This document shows, piece by piece, positions 7,505 through 15,777 of a stretch of DNA of 32,043 bases. The notes under the pieces are model-generated. The model worked only from the letters and a program-made list of their open reading frames with translations. It made no database searches and had not been told where the DNA came from. Numbering within the stretch: position 1 is the first letter of the stretch; every line of letters begins with the position of its first letter. The position numbers were made by a program, and so were the translations under genes. Source of the DNA: Chloroflexota bacterium (GTDB lineage Bacteria > Chloroflexota > Anaerolineae > UBA4142); the NCBI GenBank assembly GCA_016223105.1, contig JACRPR010000045.1:1-32043 (forward strand). The letters run 5' to 3'.

Positions 7505-8260
7505 CTACGAATCCAGTCTCGTCAAAATTTCCGGTTCACCCTCGGTGATCGCGACCGTGTGTTCAAAATGCGCCGAGAGCCGTCCGTCTTTGGTAACAAC
7601 CGTCCACTTGTCGCGCAGAACGCGCGTTTCCCATTTGCCTTCATTGATCATCGGCTCAATCGCCAGCGTCATTCCTGGTTTGAGCAAAGGTCCGCGCTTG
7701 CCTTGCCGATAATTTGGAATCTGCGGCTCTTCGTGCATCGTGCGTCCGACGCCGTGCCCGACGTACTCGCGCACAATCGAATAGCCGCGCGCTTCGGCGT
7801 AATCTTGCACTGCGGCAGAAATATCTTCGAGATACCTGCCGGCGCGCGATTGTGAAATTGCCGCCCACAACGCGCCTTCCGTAACCTGGATCAATCTCTG
7901 CGCGCCCGCCGAAATTTTCCCGACCGGGTACGTCATCGCGCTATCGCCCACAAATCCGTTGAGCGTCGCGCCGACATCAATCGAAATAATGTCGCCTTCT
8001 TGCAGGATGCGTTTCTTGTTCGGAATTCCGTGCACGACTTCATTATTGATCGAAGCGCAAATGGATGCCGGAAAACCGCGATACCCTTTGAAGGTAGGAT
8101 ACGCTTTGCGTTTGGTAACGAACCCGTGAATGAACTGATCGAGCTCGGCGGTCGAAACGCCGGGTTTTACTTGCCCGCGTAATGCGTCGAGCGCTTGGGC
8201 GACAATCAACCCGGCGGCGCGCATCTGCGCGAGTTCGTTCTTGGATTTAATGACGATCAC
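7505..8260 (-). CDS. map: Methionine aminopeptidase, type I
   Basis: The 251-residue enzyme removes the initiator Met from new proteins. The five metal ligands are visible: D95 and D106 (SIDVG, GDSA), H169 (GHGVG), E202 (IEPM) and E233 (HFEHT), with the substrate-contacting H77 in EVVHGIP. There is no N-terminal SH3 or zinc extension, so it is the short type Ia form. Its start ATG overlaps the adk stop by 4 nt, indicating translational coupling in the secY-adk-map block. Confidence 0.96.
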   Translation of the reverse strand: MIVIKSKNELAQMRAAGLIVAQALDALRGQVKPGVSTAELDQFIHGFVTKRKAYPTFKGYRGFPASICASINNEVVHGIPNKKRILQEGDIISIDVGATLNGFVGDSAMTYPVGKISAGAQRLIQVTEGALWAAISQSRAGRYLEDISAAVQDYAEARGYSIVREYVGHGVGRTMHEEPQIPNYRQGKRGPLLKPGMTLAIEPMINEGKWETRVLRDKWTVVTKDGRLSAHFEHTVAITEGEPEILTRLDS

Positions 8261-8919
8261 AACATTTCCACAATCTTGACTATCGCCGCCTGAACCTGCT
8301 CAATGTTTTGCTCGCCATCCGCTTCGCGGAGCAAGCCCGCTTGGCGATAGTACTCGATCAACGGCGCGGTTTGCGAGTGATACACTTGAAGCCGGCGCGT
8401 TACCGTTTCCGGTTTGTCGTCGTTGCGCTGTTCGAGTGCAGTCCCGTCCTTGTCACACTTGCCGGTCTGCTTGGGCGGATTCGACAACAGATTATACACC
8501 GAACCGTCCGCCGGACAAAACCAGCGCGCCGAGAGTCGCTGAATCAACAATTCATCGCGCACATTCACGAGCAAGGTCGCGCCGATTTTTTTACCTTCGC
8601 GCGCGAACGCCGCATCAAGGGCTTGGGCTTGCGCCTCCGTCCGCGGGAACCCATCGAACACGACGCCATTGACGCAATCGGGACGCGCGATCCGCTCCAT
8701 CACCATTTGGATCGTTACATCGTCCGGCACCAGTTCGCCTTTTTCCATATACTTTTCAGCGAGTTTACCGAGCGGCGTTTGCTTGGCGCGATTCTCGCGG
8801 AACAAATCGCCGGACGAAACGTGCACGAGTCCGAAGTGTTCGCGCAAAATTTCCGCTTGTGTGCCTTTGCCCGCGCCCGGCGCGCCGAGCAGAATGATGT
8901 ACCTGGGTGCGTCGCTCAT
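8257..8919 (-). CDS. adk: Adenylate kinase
   Basis: The 220-residue enzyme interconverts ATP+AMP and 2 ADP. The P-loop GAPGAGKGT is at residues 12-20, the AMP site SSGDLFR follows, then FDGFPRT. The lid is the long type (about residues 132-168), but the zinc-site positions read C135, D138, C155, D158 instead of four Cys, so metal binding is uncertain. ATG 8919 has a GGAGG site upstream; a longer frame would only translate the repeat in the spacer. It lies between secY and map as usual. Confidence 0.95.
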   Translation of the reverse strand: MSDAPRYIILLGAPGAGKGTQAEILREHFGLVHVSSGDLFRENRAKQTPLGKLAEKYMEKGELVPDDVTIQMVMERIARPDCVNGVVFDGFPRTEAQAQALDAAFAREGKKIGATLLVNVRDELLIQRLSARWFCPADGSVYNLLSNPPKQTGKCDKDGTALEQRNDDKPETVTRRLQVYHSQTAPLIEYYRQAGLLREADGEQNIEQVQAAIVKIVEML

Positions 8920-8937
8920 CGAAACCTCCGCGTTGAG

Positions 8938-9028
8938 GCGCGAGTGGACGTTGGATGGTTGAAGTTGGATGTTGGAAGGCAGATGCCCAGATTCCAAATT
9001 CCAACCTCCAATGTCCAACTTCCAATCT
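8938..9028. repeat. Intergenic inverted repeat, family B
   Basis: The left half carries GGACGTTGGATGGTTGAAG-like units and the right half CCAAATTCCAACCTCC and TCCAACTTCCAATCTC. It fills the secY-adk spacer and is a family B copy. Confidence 0.7.
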
Positions 9029-10321
9029 CTATTTGATAAAGCCTTCGTAATGGCGCATCACCAATTGCGCTTGCAATTGTTTCATCGTGTCCAACACCAC
9101 GCCGACGACGATCAGCAAACCAGTGCTGGTGATCAATAATGTATTTTGCTCCGTTACATCGCGCACGAGAAACGGCATAATCGCGACGATGCCGAGAAAC
9201 AAGGCGCCGACGAGCGTGATGCGTTGTAGCACGCCGTTCAAATACTCTTCGGTCTTTTTGCCCGGGCGAATCCCAGGAATGAATCCGCCTTGTTGTTGCA
9301 ATGATTCCGGCAAATTTTGTTGGCGGAAAATGACATCCGTGTAAAAGTACGTAAAGCCGACGACCATCAAAAAGTACACGATCCAATAGACCGGGCTGTT
9401 TTGATTGAACGCGTTCACCACCACATACGCGGCGTCGCGAATCCAGGAAATGCTCGACGCGGTAAAGTAACCGGCGATGACGCCCGGAAAGATCAGAATC
9501 GAAATCGCAAAAATGAGCGGAATCATTCCCGACGAATTGATCTTGAGCGGAATGTATGTGCTTTGTCCGCCGTACACTTTGGTGCCGCGCACGCGCTTTG
9601 CATATTGCACCGGGATTCGCCGATGACCTTCGTTGATGTAAATGATTCCGACAATCGTAATGACCGTGAGAATGGTAAAGAAAACCAACGACAAGGTATT
9701 CGATGCCGCCATTTGTCCGATCTGTTGTGGCACGCCGGCGACGATGCCGCCAAAGATGATGATCGAAACACCGCTTCCAATACCTTGATTGGTAATCAGT
9801 TCGCCGAGCCAAACCGCGAAAATCGTGCCAGCGGTCATCGTCAAAATGATCGCAAGCGTGGGCATAACGGCTTCGGGAGTCGTGAACCCAAAATTCGTCA
9901 ACACCGGCGGATTCGTTTGCGTCAACACAATGGCTTGACCGAACGCGTTCAATGCCGCGAGCGGCACGGCGAGCAAGTGCGTGTACCGATTGATTTGCGC
10001 GCGTCCCGCGTCGCCGCCTTCTTTCGACAGGCGTTCGAGTTGCGGAACGATCCCGACCGCCAACTGCATAATAATTTGCGCGGTGATGTACGGGTACACG
10101 CCCATCGCGACGACAGAAAAGTTTGAGAGCGCGCCGCCGGAAAATAGATCGAGCAGACCCAACACCGAGTTGTTACGGAAAAAAGTTTCCAGCGCCGCCG
10201 CATCAATGCCCGGCACCGGAATATGCGCCGCGATGCGATAGATCACCAGGATCATCAGCGTAAACAAAATCTTGTTCCGCAGATCGGGCAAGCGCATTGC
10301 ATTTCGTACGGCTTCTAACAT
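9029..10321 (-). CDS. secY: Preprotein translocase subunit SecY
   Basis: This is the channel-forming membrane subunit of the Sec translocon, about 430 residues with ten hydrophobic segments. It is complete from [18 protein letters not shown] to the MRHYEGFIK end. Characteristic stretches are PGID after the first membrane segment, GxxPYITAQIIMQL and GGFIPGIRPGKKTEEYL near the end. Two ATG codons are in tandem (10324 and 10321), overlapping the rplO stop TGA. The second is preferred because a GGAG site lies 6 nt before it and family members start M-L. Confidence 0.95.
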   Translation of the reverse strand: MLEAVRNAMRLPDLRNKILFTLMILVIYRIAAHIPVPGIDAAALETFFRNNSVLGLLDLFSGGALSNFSVVAMGVYPYITAQIIMQLAVGIVPQLERLSKEGGDAGRAQINRYTHLLAVPLAALNAFGQAIVLTQTNPPVLTNFGFTTPEAVMPTLAIILTMTAGTIFAVWLGELITNQGIGSGVSIIIFGGIVAGVPQQIGQMAASNTLSLVFFTILTVITIVGIIYINEGHRRIPVQYAKRVRGTKVYGGQSTYIPLKINSSGMIPLIFAISILIFPGVIAGYFTASSISWIRDAAYVVVNAFNQNSPVYWIVYFLMVVGFTYFYTDVIFRQQNLPESLQQQGGFIPGIRPGKKTEEYLNGVLQRITLVGALFLGIVAIMPFLVRDVTEQNTLLITSTGLLIVVGVVLDTMKQLQAQLVMRHYEGFIK

Positions 10322-10788
10322 CATCTTCTCCGTAAGGCAAATTGGCAAATTTGCTCCGCGGTTCCACCCGCCGCCGCGATTTTTTCTTTCGCGCTGTCGG
10401 AGAACGCGTGCGCCTTGACGGTGAGCGACTTGGTCAGCTCGCCGCGCCCCAACACTTTGATGCGCGCCGTCTCACTCACCAAACCGCGCGCCGCCAATTC
10501 ATCGGGCGTTACCTGACTGCCCGCGTCGAATTTCGCGTTGAGCGTGTCGAGATTGATCGGTGCGTATTCGACGCGATGGATATTCGTAAAACCGCGCGTG
10601 TGCGGCAAACGCCGCACGAGGGGCAACTGCCCGCCTTCAAAGTACGGCTTGATGCCCGCGCCCGTGCGCGCGCCCTGACCTTTGGTGCCGCGTCCGGCAG
10701 TCTTGCCTTGCCCGGCGGAAATGCCGCGCCCCACACGGCGACGGCGATGTTTCGATCCTTCGGCTGGTCTCAAATCGTGTAGTTTCAT
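10321..10788 (-). CDS. rplO: 50S ribosomal protein L15
   Basis: The 155-residue L15 starts [12 protein letters not shown] and has the Gly/Arg-rich [20 protein letters not shown] segment, then [16 protein letters not shown] 10788 is the family start; upstream frames overlap rpmD. The last residues (about [12 protein letters not shown]) differ from the usual short VEVI-type end because a CAAATTT palindrome (10337-10354) lies inside the coding end. The stop overlaps the secY start, which indicates translational coupling. Confidence 0.95.
   Translation of the reverse strand: MKLHDLRPAEGSKHRRRRVGRGISAGQGKTAGRGTKGQGARTGAGIKPYFEGGQLPLVRRLPHTRGFTNIHRVEYAPINLDTLNAKFDAGSQVTPDELAARGLVSETARIKVLGRGELTKSLTVKAHAFSDSAKEKIAAAGGTAEQICQFALRRR
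10337..10354. repeat. CAAATTT palindrome inside the rplO 3' end
   Basis: The segment reads GCAAATT, GGC, AAATTTGC and is an imperfect member of the palindrome family at 2539, 6259 and 24749. Here it is translated as part of the L15 C-terminus. Confidence 0.55.
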
Positions 10789-10790
10789 CG

Positions 10791-10982
10791 TTATCCAACT
10801 TCTTCGCATTTCACGAGATGGCGTACCGTAAAAACCATTCCGCGAATTTGCGGATTGTCCACTTGCTCGATCACCTGACCCAATTTGTGAAATCCCAGCG
10901 CGGCAATCGTCGCCTTTTGATTTTTCTTGTAACCGATCGCACTCTTGACCCAAGTGATTTTTAATTTACGCTGGTTTGACAT
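10791..10982 (-). CDS. rpmD: 50S ribosomal protein L30
   Basis: This is a 63-residue L30 with [20 protein letters not shown] at the start and [16 protein letters not shown] at the end. ATG 10982 is chosen on family length. The start overlaps the rpsE 3' end by 17 nt, and rplO follows after 2 nt, so the three genes are tightly coupled. Confidence 0.95.
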   Translation of the reverse strand: MSNQRKLKITWVKSAIGYKKNQKATIAALGFHKLGQVIEQVDNPQIRGMVFTVRHLVKCEEVG

Positions 10983-11601
10983 TTTGCGCCTTTCGCCACG
11001 GCGGCAAGAACTGATCCACCGGTTTGTTGCGCCGCTTGGCTTCCAACTCGACATCGGTCAACTCGTGGAGCGCCTGCACGGTCGCGCGCACAACATTCAA
11101 GCGGTTCGAACTGCCAAGCGACTTGGTCAACACATCGCGCACGCCGGCACATTCCATCACCGCGCGCACACCGCCCGCGGCGATAACGCCGGTGCCGGGA
11201 GTCGCCGGTTTAAGCATCACTTGCGATGCGCCGTAATGGGTTGTGATCGGATGCGGAATCGTGGTGCCCGCGAGCGGAACCGGGCGCATATCTTTGCGCG
11301 CGCGTTCGGTGCCTTTGCGAATCGCTTCGGGCACTTCGCGCGCCTTGCCGATGCCGATGCCAACACTGCCCTTGTTATCGCCGCAAACGACGACGATGCG
11401 GAAACCGAAATGGCGACCGCCCTTGACGACTTTGGAGACGCGGCTAATATGGACGACGCGTTCGTCGAACGAAGGACCTTCTTCTTCGCGCGATTGACGA
11501 TCACCGCGCGGGCGATTGCCGCCGGGACGATTGCCCCCCGGGCGATTGCCGCCGGGTCCGCGCTGTTGACCACCCTGACCACCTGAACGTTGTTGTGGCA
11601 T
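10966..11601 (-). CDS. rpsE: 30S ribosomal protein S5 with Gly/Arg-rich N-terminal extension
   Basis: The S5 core (from about residue 45, [18 protein letters not shown]) is complete, including the second domain [20 protein letters not shown] and the C-terminal helix. Before it lie about 40 residues of low-complexity sequence with three GGNRP units followed by RGDRQSR, an RGG-like tail. S5 forms part of the mRNA entry channel and influences decoding accuracy. The start ATG 11601 is followed by the complete tail in frame. The tail length is more than in E. coli; disordered basic tails of this kind presumably contact RNA. Confidence 0.96.
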   Translation of the reverse strand: MPQQRSGGQGGQQRGPGGNRPGGNRPGGNRPRGDRQSREEEGPSFDERVVHISRVSKVVKGGRHFGFRIVVVCGDNKGSVGIGIGKAREVPEAIRKGTERARKDMRPVPLAGTTIPHPITTHYGASQVMLKPATPGTGVIAAGGVRAVMECAGVRDVLTKSLGSSNRLNVVRATVQALHELTDVELEAKRRNKPVDQFLPPWRKAQNVKPA

Positions 11602-11605
11602 ACTT

Positions 11606-11654
11606 TACTCCAACTTACCAATTACTCTGCAAAGTGGTAATTAGTAAATAGTAA
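11606..11654. repeat. Intergenic inverted repeat, family C (GTAATTAGTAA units)
   Basis: ACTTACCAATTACT and GGTAATTAGTAAATAGTAATT face each other around GCAAA. The same unit type forms a larger hairpin inside the T-box leader at 25757-25807 and appears in the valS coding sequence at about 28714-28750. Confidence 0.65.
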
Positions 11655-12020
11655 TTAAAATTCTAAACCGCCTTCGCGCGCGCCATCGGCGAGCGATTTG
11701 ACGCGACCGTGATACTGAAACCCGCCGCGATCAAACACGACTTGCTTCAGCCCTTTTTCGCCGGCGCGTTGCGCGAGCAACTTGCCAACCGCTTTGGCTT
11801 CGTCGCGTTTTTTCAATTCCTTCGCCTTGACGCGCACATCGGTATCGAGCGTGGACGCCGCGACGAGCGTATGTCCAATCGAGTCGTCAATGAGTTGCGC
11901 GAAAATGTGGCGCGCGCTCCGAAACACATTCAAGCGCGGGCGCGCAGTGGTGCCCAGCACTTTGGCGCGCACGCGGCGTTGGCGGCGCAATCGGCGAACC
12001 TGAGTTTTCAACGTCTTCAT
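11655..12020 (-). CDS. rplR: 50S ribosomal protein L18
   Basis: The 121-residue L18 is complete: a basic N-terminus [16 protein letters not shown], the [20 protein letters not shown] strand, and the end [22 protein letters not shown] with its typical C-terminal Phe. It binds 5S rRNA. It is 12 nt downstream of rplF and separated from rpsE by a family C repeat. Confidence 0.97.
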   Translation of the reverse strand: MKTLKTQVRRLRRQRRVRAKVLGTTARPRLNVFRSARHIFAQLIDDSIGHTLVAASTLDTDVRVKAKELKKRDEAKAVGKLLAQRAGEKGLKQVVFDRGGFQYHGRVKSLADGAREGGLEF

Positions 12021-12032
12021 CTGTACAACCCC

Positions 12033-12581
12033 TTACTTGGCTCCGGCTTTACCCGCTTTACCGGCTTTGCGCCGAACGCGTTCGCCGGCATAATGAATGC
12101 CCTTACCCTTGTACGGTTCGGGCGGACGAAGCGTACGAATCTTTGCCGCGAATTCGCCGACCACTTGCTTGTCCGCGCCTTCCACGCTCAAAATTCGTTG
12201 AGTCTTGTCCACGATAAATGTAATTCCGGCGGGCGGCTCGATGGTCACCGTGTGCGACAAGCCCAATGCCAAGACCAAATTTTTGCCTTGCACTTCGGCG
12301 CGATAGCCCACACCTTCGATTTCCAAACCGCGTTTAAATCCATCGGTTACACCAACAATCATATTGTGAATCAACGCGCGCGTTAATCCGTGCAACGCAT
12401 CGTACGTCGGTTCCGCGGGCGGCGTAACGATCACATGACCATTCTCGACGGCGATTTTCAAACCGGGATTGAATGATTGCGTCAATTCGCCTTTCGGTCC
12501 CTTGACATTGACTGACGCGCCGTCAACTTGAACCTTGACATCTTTGGGAATTATGACTGGTTTATTTCCAACTCGCGACAT
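12033..12581 (-). CDS. rplF: 50S ribosomal protein L6
   Basis: The 182-residue L6 starts at ATG 12581 (MSRVGNKPVIIPKDV), with a GGAGGG site upstream that itself contains an alternative start four codons earlier. Both L6 domains are visible; the second ends in the PEPYKGKGIHYAGERVRRKAGK motif. The C-terminus has an Ala/Gly/Lys repeat (KAGKAGKAGAK). It is complete. Confidence 0.96.
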   Translation of the reverse strand: MSRVGNKPVIIPKDVKVQVDGASVNVKGPKGELTQSFNPGLKIAVENGHVIVTPPAEPTYDALHGLTRALIHNMIVGVTDGFKRGLEIEGVGYRAEVQGKNLVLALGLSHTVTIEPPAGITFIVDKTQRILSVEGADKQVVGEFAAKIRTLRPPEPYKGKGIHYAGERVRRKAGKAGKAGAK

Positions 12582-12591
12582 CACACCCTCC

Positions 12592-12661
12592 AATTGCGAA
12601 TTAGGAATTGCGAATTAATCCATGCGTGTTCGCAATCTGCAATTCGCGTTTCGCAATTTAC
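12592..12661. repeat. Intergenic inverted repeat, family E (AATTGCGAATTAGG units)
   Basis: The left arm has CAATTGCGAATTAGGAATTG-type units, the right arm CGCAATCTGCAATTCGCG and TTTCGCAATTTA. It fills the rplF-rpsH spacer and differs in sequence from families A to D while having the same hairpin layout. Confidence 0.65.
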
Positions 12662-13053
12662 CAAACGTAACACAAAATTTCGCCGCCCAGACCCATGCGT
12701 TTGGCGCGCACGCCGGTCATTACGCCGCGCGTGGTCGAAATAATCGCGACGCCGAGACCATGCCGCACCCACGGCACTTCCAATCTACCGGTGTACACGC
12801 GGCGACCGGGTTTCGAAATCCGTTTGACGCCGCTCAGAATCGGTTTCTTTTGCGCGTCGTAACGCAACCACACGCGCAATTGCGCTTGCGGTTTGTCTTT
12901 CGTGATTTCGAGTTTTTCGACGTACCCTTCGTCCTTTAGAATTTTCGCGATCGCGACGCGCATTTTTGATGCGGGCATCGCGACTTGCAGATGCCGAATC
13001 GCCGCGGCGTTACTTAATCGGGCGAGCATATCAGCAATGGGATCGTTTACCAT
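12658..13053 (-). CDS. rpsH: 30S ribosomal protein S8
   Basis: The 131-residue S8 starts MVNDPIADMLARLSNA at ATG 13053, chosen because an AAGGAG site lies 9 nt upstream and the family begins here. The C-terminal STTRGVMTGVRAKRMGLGGEILCYVW signature is intact. It binds the central domain of 16S rRNA and in many bacteria represses the spc operon. Confidence 0.96.
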   Translation of the reverse strand: MVNDPIADMLARLSNAAAIRHLQVAMPASKMRVAIAKILKDEGYVEKLEITKDKPQAQLRVWLRYDAQKKPILSGVKRISKPGRRVYTGRLEVPWVRHGLGVAIISTTRGVMTGVRAKRMGLGGEILCYVW

Positions 13054-13127
13054 CAGTCCCTGCTCCTTGCGCAACAGCATTTGAATATTACTCGCGTCAC
13101 GCGGGGCGTGATCACGAGAAACAACGG

Positions 13128-13310
13128 CTACCAACTAGATTTCACCACACCGGGAATGTGCCCTTCGAGCGCTTCACGCCGGAAGCAAATGCGGCACAGT
13201 TTGAATCGGCGGATGTAACCCCGCGGGCGCCCACACATTTGACAGCGATTCCGCACGCGTTCGGCGTACTTGCGATGCAATTCTCGATTAACCATGGATT
13301 TCTTTGCCAC
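13128..13310 (-). CDS. rpsN: 30S ribosomal protein S14, type Z
   Basis: The 60-residue protein is the short zinc-binding S14: C23xxC26 and C39xxC42 are both present, and it ends [10 protein letters not shown] as usual. It begins with GTG 13310, preceded by GGAGG. The short zinc form is typical of Gram-positives, Thermus and Chloroflexota. The 74 nt between it and rpsH hold no recognisable element beyond the rpsH ribosome site. Confidence 0.97.
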   Translation of the reverse strand: MAKKSMVNRELHRKYAERVRNRCQMCGRPRGYIRRFKLCRICFRREALEGHIPGVVKSSW

Positions 13311-13322
13311 ACATTCCTCCGA

Positions 13323-13988
13323 TTACTGCGTCCGGAACGGCATGCCCATCAATTGCAGGAGCCGTCGCGCGTGGTCGTCGTTTTTCGCGGACGTTACGAT
13401 GCAGATTTCCATGCCGCGCACTTTGTCAATCGTATCGTAATCAATTTCCGGAAAAATCAACTGCTCACGTAAACCCAGCGTGTAATTGCCGCGCCCGTCA
13501 AACGCTTCGCGTGGGACGCCGCGAAAATCGCGCGTGCGCGGAAGCGCGATATTCATCAAGCGATCCAGGAAATAGTACATATTGTCGCCGCGCAAAGTCG
13601 CCTTGACGCCGATGGGCATACCCTCGCGCAGTTTGAATGTCGCGATCGATTTTTTCGCTTTGGTCACCAATGGCTTTTGCCCGGCAATGATCGTCATATC
13701 CTTGACCGCGCTATCCAGCACTTGGGCATTGCCCACCGCTTCACCGACGCCGATGTTGACAATCACTTTTTGAACGCGTGGCGCTTCCATCACATTGCGA
13801 AATTGGAATTCGCGCATCAAGGTCGGAAGCACTTGCTCGCGATAAAACGCTTTCAAGCGCGGCGGCAGAGCGGATTTAGCTCGCGCGCCGGCGGTGCCTT
13901 TTCCTGATTTGGCATCGGTGGCTTGGGGCTTACCCTTTTGTTCTTTTTCTTTTTTTGCTTCTGGCTTGCCCTGTTCTGGCTTTGCCAT
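13323..13988 (-). CDS. rplE: 50S ribosomal protein L5 with Lys-rich N-terminal extension
   Basis: The L5 core ([19 protein letters not shown] to [12 protein letters not shown], about 180 residues) is complete, including the [21 protein letters not shown] motif. In front are about 42 extra residues, rich in Lys, Gln, Gly and Ala. ATG 13988 is the only start in frame with a good upstream site. L5 binds 5S rRNA and contacts P-site tRNA. Confidence 0.95.
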   Translation of the reverse strand: MAKPEQGKPEAKKEKEQKGKPQATDAKSGKGTAGARAKSALPPRLKAFYREQVLPTLMREFQFRNVMEAPRVQKVIVNIGVGEAVGNAQVLDSAVKDMTIIAGQKPLVTKAKKSIATFKLREGMPIGVKATLRGDNMYYFLDRLMNIALPRTRDFRGVPREAFDGRGNYTLGLREQLIFPEIDYDTIDKVRGMEICIVTSAKNDDHARRLLQLMGMPFRTQ

Positions 13989-14002
13989 CTTGTCCTCACC
14001 TT

Positions 14003-14056
14003 TAGAGATTAGTGACTAGAGATTAGAGATTGCGAAAATATTCTAATCTCTAATCT
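14003..14056. repeat. Intergenic inverted repeat, family D (GAGATTAGTGACTA units)
   Basis: TAGAGATTAGTGACTAGAG and AGATTAGAGATT units on the left face ATTCTAATCTCTAATC units on the right, with a short GCGAAAATA loop. It fills the rplX-rplE spacer. A one-armed relative (AATCTCTCAATCTCTC) precedes valS at 27123-27155. Confidence 0.7.
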
Positions 14057-14371
14057 CTAATTTACTTCACCGCATTTTTTGCAGACGCGCGATTTCGCGC
14101 CATCCTCAAATGTTTTAACACCCATCCGCGCGGGTTTGCTACAATGCTTGCACACCACCAGAACATTCGAAATGTCAATCGGGCTTTCGCGCTCGATGAT
14201 GCCGACCTGAGTGCGGACGTTGCCGGTGCGGCGTTGATGTTTTTTGACCAGATGAATTCCGGCGACCAACACACGATCGTCTTTCGGCAGGACGGCATGC
14301 ACTTCACCGCGCTTGCCTTTGTCATTTCCAGAAATCACCTGAACCGTATCGCCTTTGCGAATCTTGTTCAT
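14057..14371 (-). CDS. rplX: 50S ribosomal protein L24 with C-terminal zinc-ribbon motif
   Basis: The 104-residue L24 has the KOW motif at the start ([21 protein letters not shown]) and [11 protein letters not shown] near the end. C74, C77, C97 and C100 form a CxxC...CxxC pair, a candidate zinc site seen in several phyla. It starts large-subunit assembly. It is complete. Confidence 0.96.
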   Translation of the reverse strand: MNKIRKGDTVQVISGNDKGKRGEVHAVLPKDDRVLVAGIHLVKKHQRRTGNVRTQVGIIERESPIDISNVLVVCKHCSKPARMGVKTFEDGAKSRVCKKCGEVN

Positions 14372-14391
14372 TCAATCACTCCAAATAATCG

Positions 14392-14470
14392 GTCATTGCG
14401 CGGAGCGGGATTTGCGACGAAGCAATCTCCGCCCACTTGGTGGGGATTTCTTCGCTCAGCTCGCAATGAC
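14392..14470. repeat. Inverted repeat in the rplN-rplX spacer
   Basis: Terminal arms GTCATTGCG (14392-14400) and CGCAATGAC (14462-14470) enclose CGACGAAGCAATC and a TTCGCTCAGC segment. It is a variant of the GAGCGAAG family. It ends 1 nt before the rplN stop. Confidence 0.65.
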
Positions 14471-14471
14471 A

Positions 14472-14785
14472 TCAAAGTACTTCCGGCGCGAGCGAAACGA
14501 TTTTCATATAGCCCTTGTCGCGCAGTTCACGCGCGACGGGACCGAAACAAAGCGGATGTATGAACCATCTTTGCGCCGGCTCTCTTTCGTCGTGCGAACG
14601 ATCACCGCGCGCACGACCGTGCCTTTTTTGACCTGGCTGGTTGGAATTGCGGATTTGACCGCCGCCACAATAATGTCGCCCACCGCGCCAAATTTGCGAT
14701 GCGATCCGCCCATCACGCGAATGCACATAATTTCGCGCGCGCCGGTGTTATCGGCGACTTTGAGTCGCGTGGTTGCCTGAATCAT
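14472..14785 (-). pseudogene. rplN: 50S ribosomal protein L14, frameshifted with internal deletion
   Basis: Residues 1-77 ([19 protein letters not shown]... to [10 protein letters not shown]) are normal L14. The frame then goes wrong and stops at 14504 after 15 unrelated residues. In another frame the canonical end [20 protein letters not shown] continues to the proper stop at 14472. The expected block between them, about 18-20 residues ending in a GTR motif in the family, is absent. The join lies near 14543-14553 at a shared TTT/GTTT stretch. L14 lies at the subunit interface (bridge B8) and is essential, so an assembly error is more likely than real loss. Confidence 0.9.
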
Positions 14786-15189
14786 TCATCACCTCCGGGC
14801 GTTTCCGCTTCATCTTCACCGGAGAGTTTCGCAAGCCGCGCCGCGGCGCGACGTTCTTCTTCCGCGCGTTGCACGACGCGCTCCGCGTCTTCTTTCGCGC
14901 GCAGGGATTCCAATTCGACATCCACCGCTTTTTCGACGATGATCCCGCGTTGCATAATTTCAGCGACGCGCCAGCGTTTCGAACGGGAGAGCGGGCGCGA
15001 TTCGACAATCTTGACCAGGTCGCCGAGTTTAGCGAGCGGCTCTTCGTTGTGCGCTTTGAAGCGACGCGCTTGCATCACGACTTTGCCGTAGAGCGGATGA
15101 CGGTGGCGTTCTTCGATTTGCACGACGACCGTCTTTGCCATCTTGTCGCTAATCACTCTGCCCGTCATTACTTTGCGTCGTTCTCTCAT
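14782..15189 (-). CDS. rpsQ: 30S ribosomal protein S17 with long charged C-terminal extension
   Basis: Residues 1-85 are a normal S17 ([51 protein letters not shown]). They are followed by about 50 residues rich in Glu, Arg and Ala, predicted to form a charged helix, ending [11 protein letters not shown]. The usual length is 80-90. The gene overlaps both neighbours by 4 nt (rpmC upstream, rplN downstream), so the extension is constrained by the overlap and seems genuine. Confidence 0.95.
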   Translation of the reverse strand: MRERRKVMTGRVISDKMAKTVVVQIEERHRHPLYGKVVMQARRFKAHNEEPLAKLGDLVKIVESRPLSRSKRWRVAEIMQRGIIVEKAVDVELESLRAKEDAERVVQRAEEERRAAARLAKLSGEDEAETPGGDE

Positions 15190-15392
15190 TTGGGCTGTGC
15201 CTCCTGCCGCGCTCGTTCGCGCAAAATCGTTTGGACGCGCGCGATATCGCGGCGGACTTGCTTTACACGATTAAAATTCGCGACTTGACCCGCCGCGCGT
15301 TGGAATCGCAGGTTGAACATTTCGTGTTGCAAATCGTCCACCTGTTTTTTAAGCGCGGCGTTATCCATTCCGCGAAGTTGACCAGCGTCCAT
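15186..15392 (-). CDS. rpmC: 50S ribosomal protein L29
   Basis: This is a 68-residue two-helix L29 with [20 protein letters not shown] and the [14 protein letters not shown] motif. It begins at ATG 15392 sharing one base with the rplP stop, and overlaps rpsQ by 4 nt. It sits near the peptide exit tunnel. Confidence 0.95.
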   Translation of the reverse strand: MDAGQLRGMDNAALKKQVDDLQHEMFNLRFQRAAGQVANFNRVKQVRRDIARVQTILRERARQEAQPK

Positions 15393-15766
15393 TACTTCGC
15401 CTCCGGTTTCGTAATAAATTGCGTTTTGATCGGCAGTTTGTAAGCGGCGAGGCGCATCGCCGCGCGCGCGACATCTTCTTTCACGCCGGCGATTTCAAAA
15501 ATCACGCGACCCGGTTTGATGACCGCAACCCAGTGATCGGGCGCGCCCTTGCCGCCACCCATACGCGTTTCCGCGCCCTTGATCGTAACCGAGTGATCCG
15601 GGAATACGCGAATCCACACCTTGCCGCCGCGTTTGACATAGCGTACCACCGCGCGATCTTCCGCAAGTTGATCGGTGTACGTCTTTTTATCCGCCGAATG
15701 CCATTTGGAACGCCAATCTTTGATAATACCCAGTCGAAAACCGTATGGATGAATTTTGCGTCCCAT
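15392..15766 (-). CDS. rplP: Chimeric L16: S3 N-terminus fused to L16 residues ~54 onward
   Basis: From residue 41 this is a good L16 ([49 protein letters not shown]). The first 40 residues are instead identical to the start of S3 ([18 protein letters not shown]...). At DNA level 15647-15777 equals 16252-16382 without a single difference. The true L16 N-terminus, about 53 residues that contact 23S rRNA near the A site, is missing. The frame is open and preceded by a good AAGGAG site, copied along with the repeat. A misassembly is the simplest reading; a recent recombination is the alternative. Confidence 0.9.
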   Translation of the reverse strand: MGRKIHPYGFRLGIIKDWRSKWHSADKKTYTDQLAEDRAVVRYVKRGGKVWIRVFPDHSVTIKGAETRMGGGKGAPDHWVAVIKPGRVIFEIAGVKEDVARAAMRLAAYKLPIKTQFITKPEAK

Positions 15767-15777
15767 TATGACTCCTT
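15647..15777. repeat. 131-bp exact direct repeat, copy 1 (in rplP)
   Basis: The segment is identical to 16252-16382. It spans the ribosome site, the TAATG stop/start overlap and the first 40 codons of rpsC. In this copy it joins the rpsC 3' end to the middle of rplP. Confidence 0.97.

Noticed and set aside
15392-15766. A natural S3-L16 fusion protein
   Set aside because: The S3 part is an exact nucleotide copy of the adjacent gene, lacks any folded domain, and replaces needed L16 sequence; this is not how functional fusions look.
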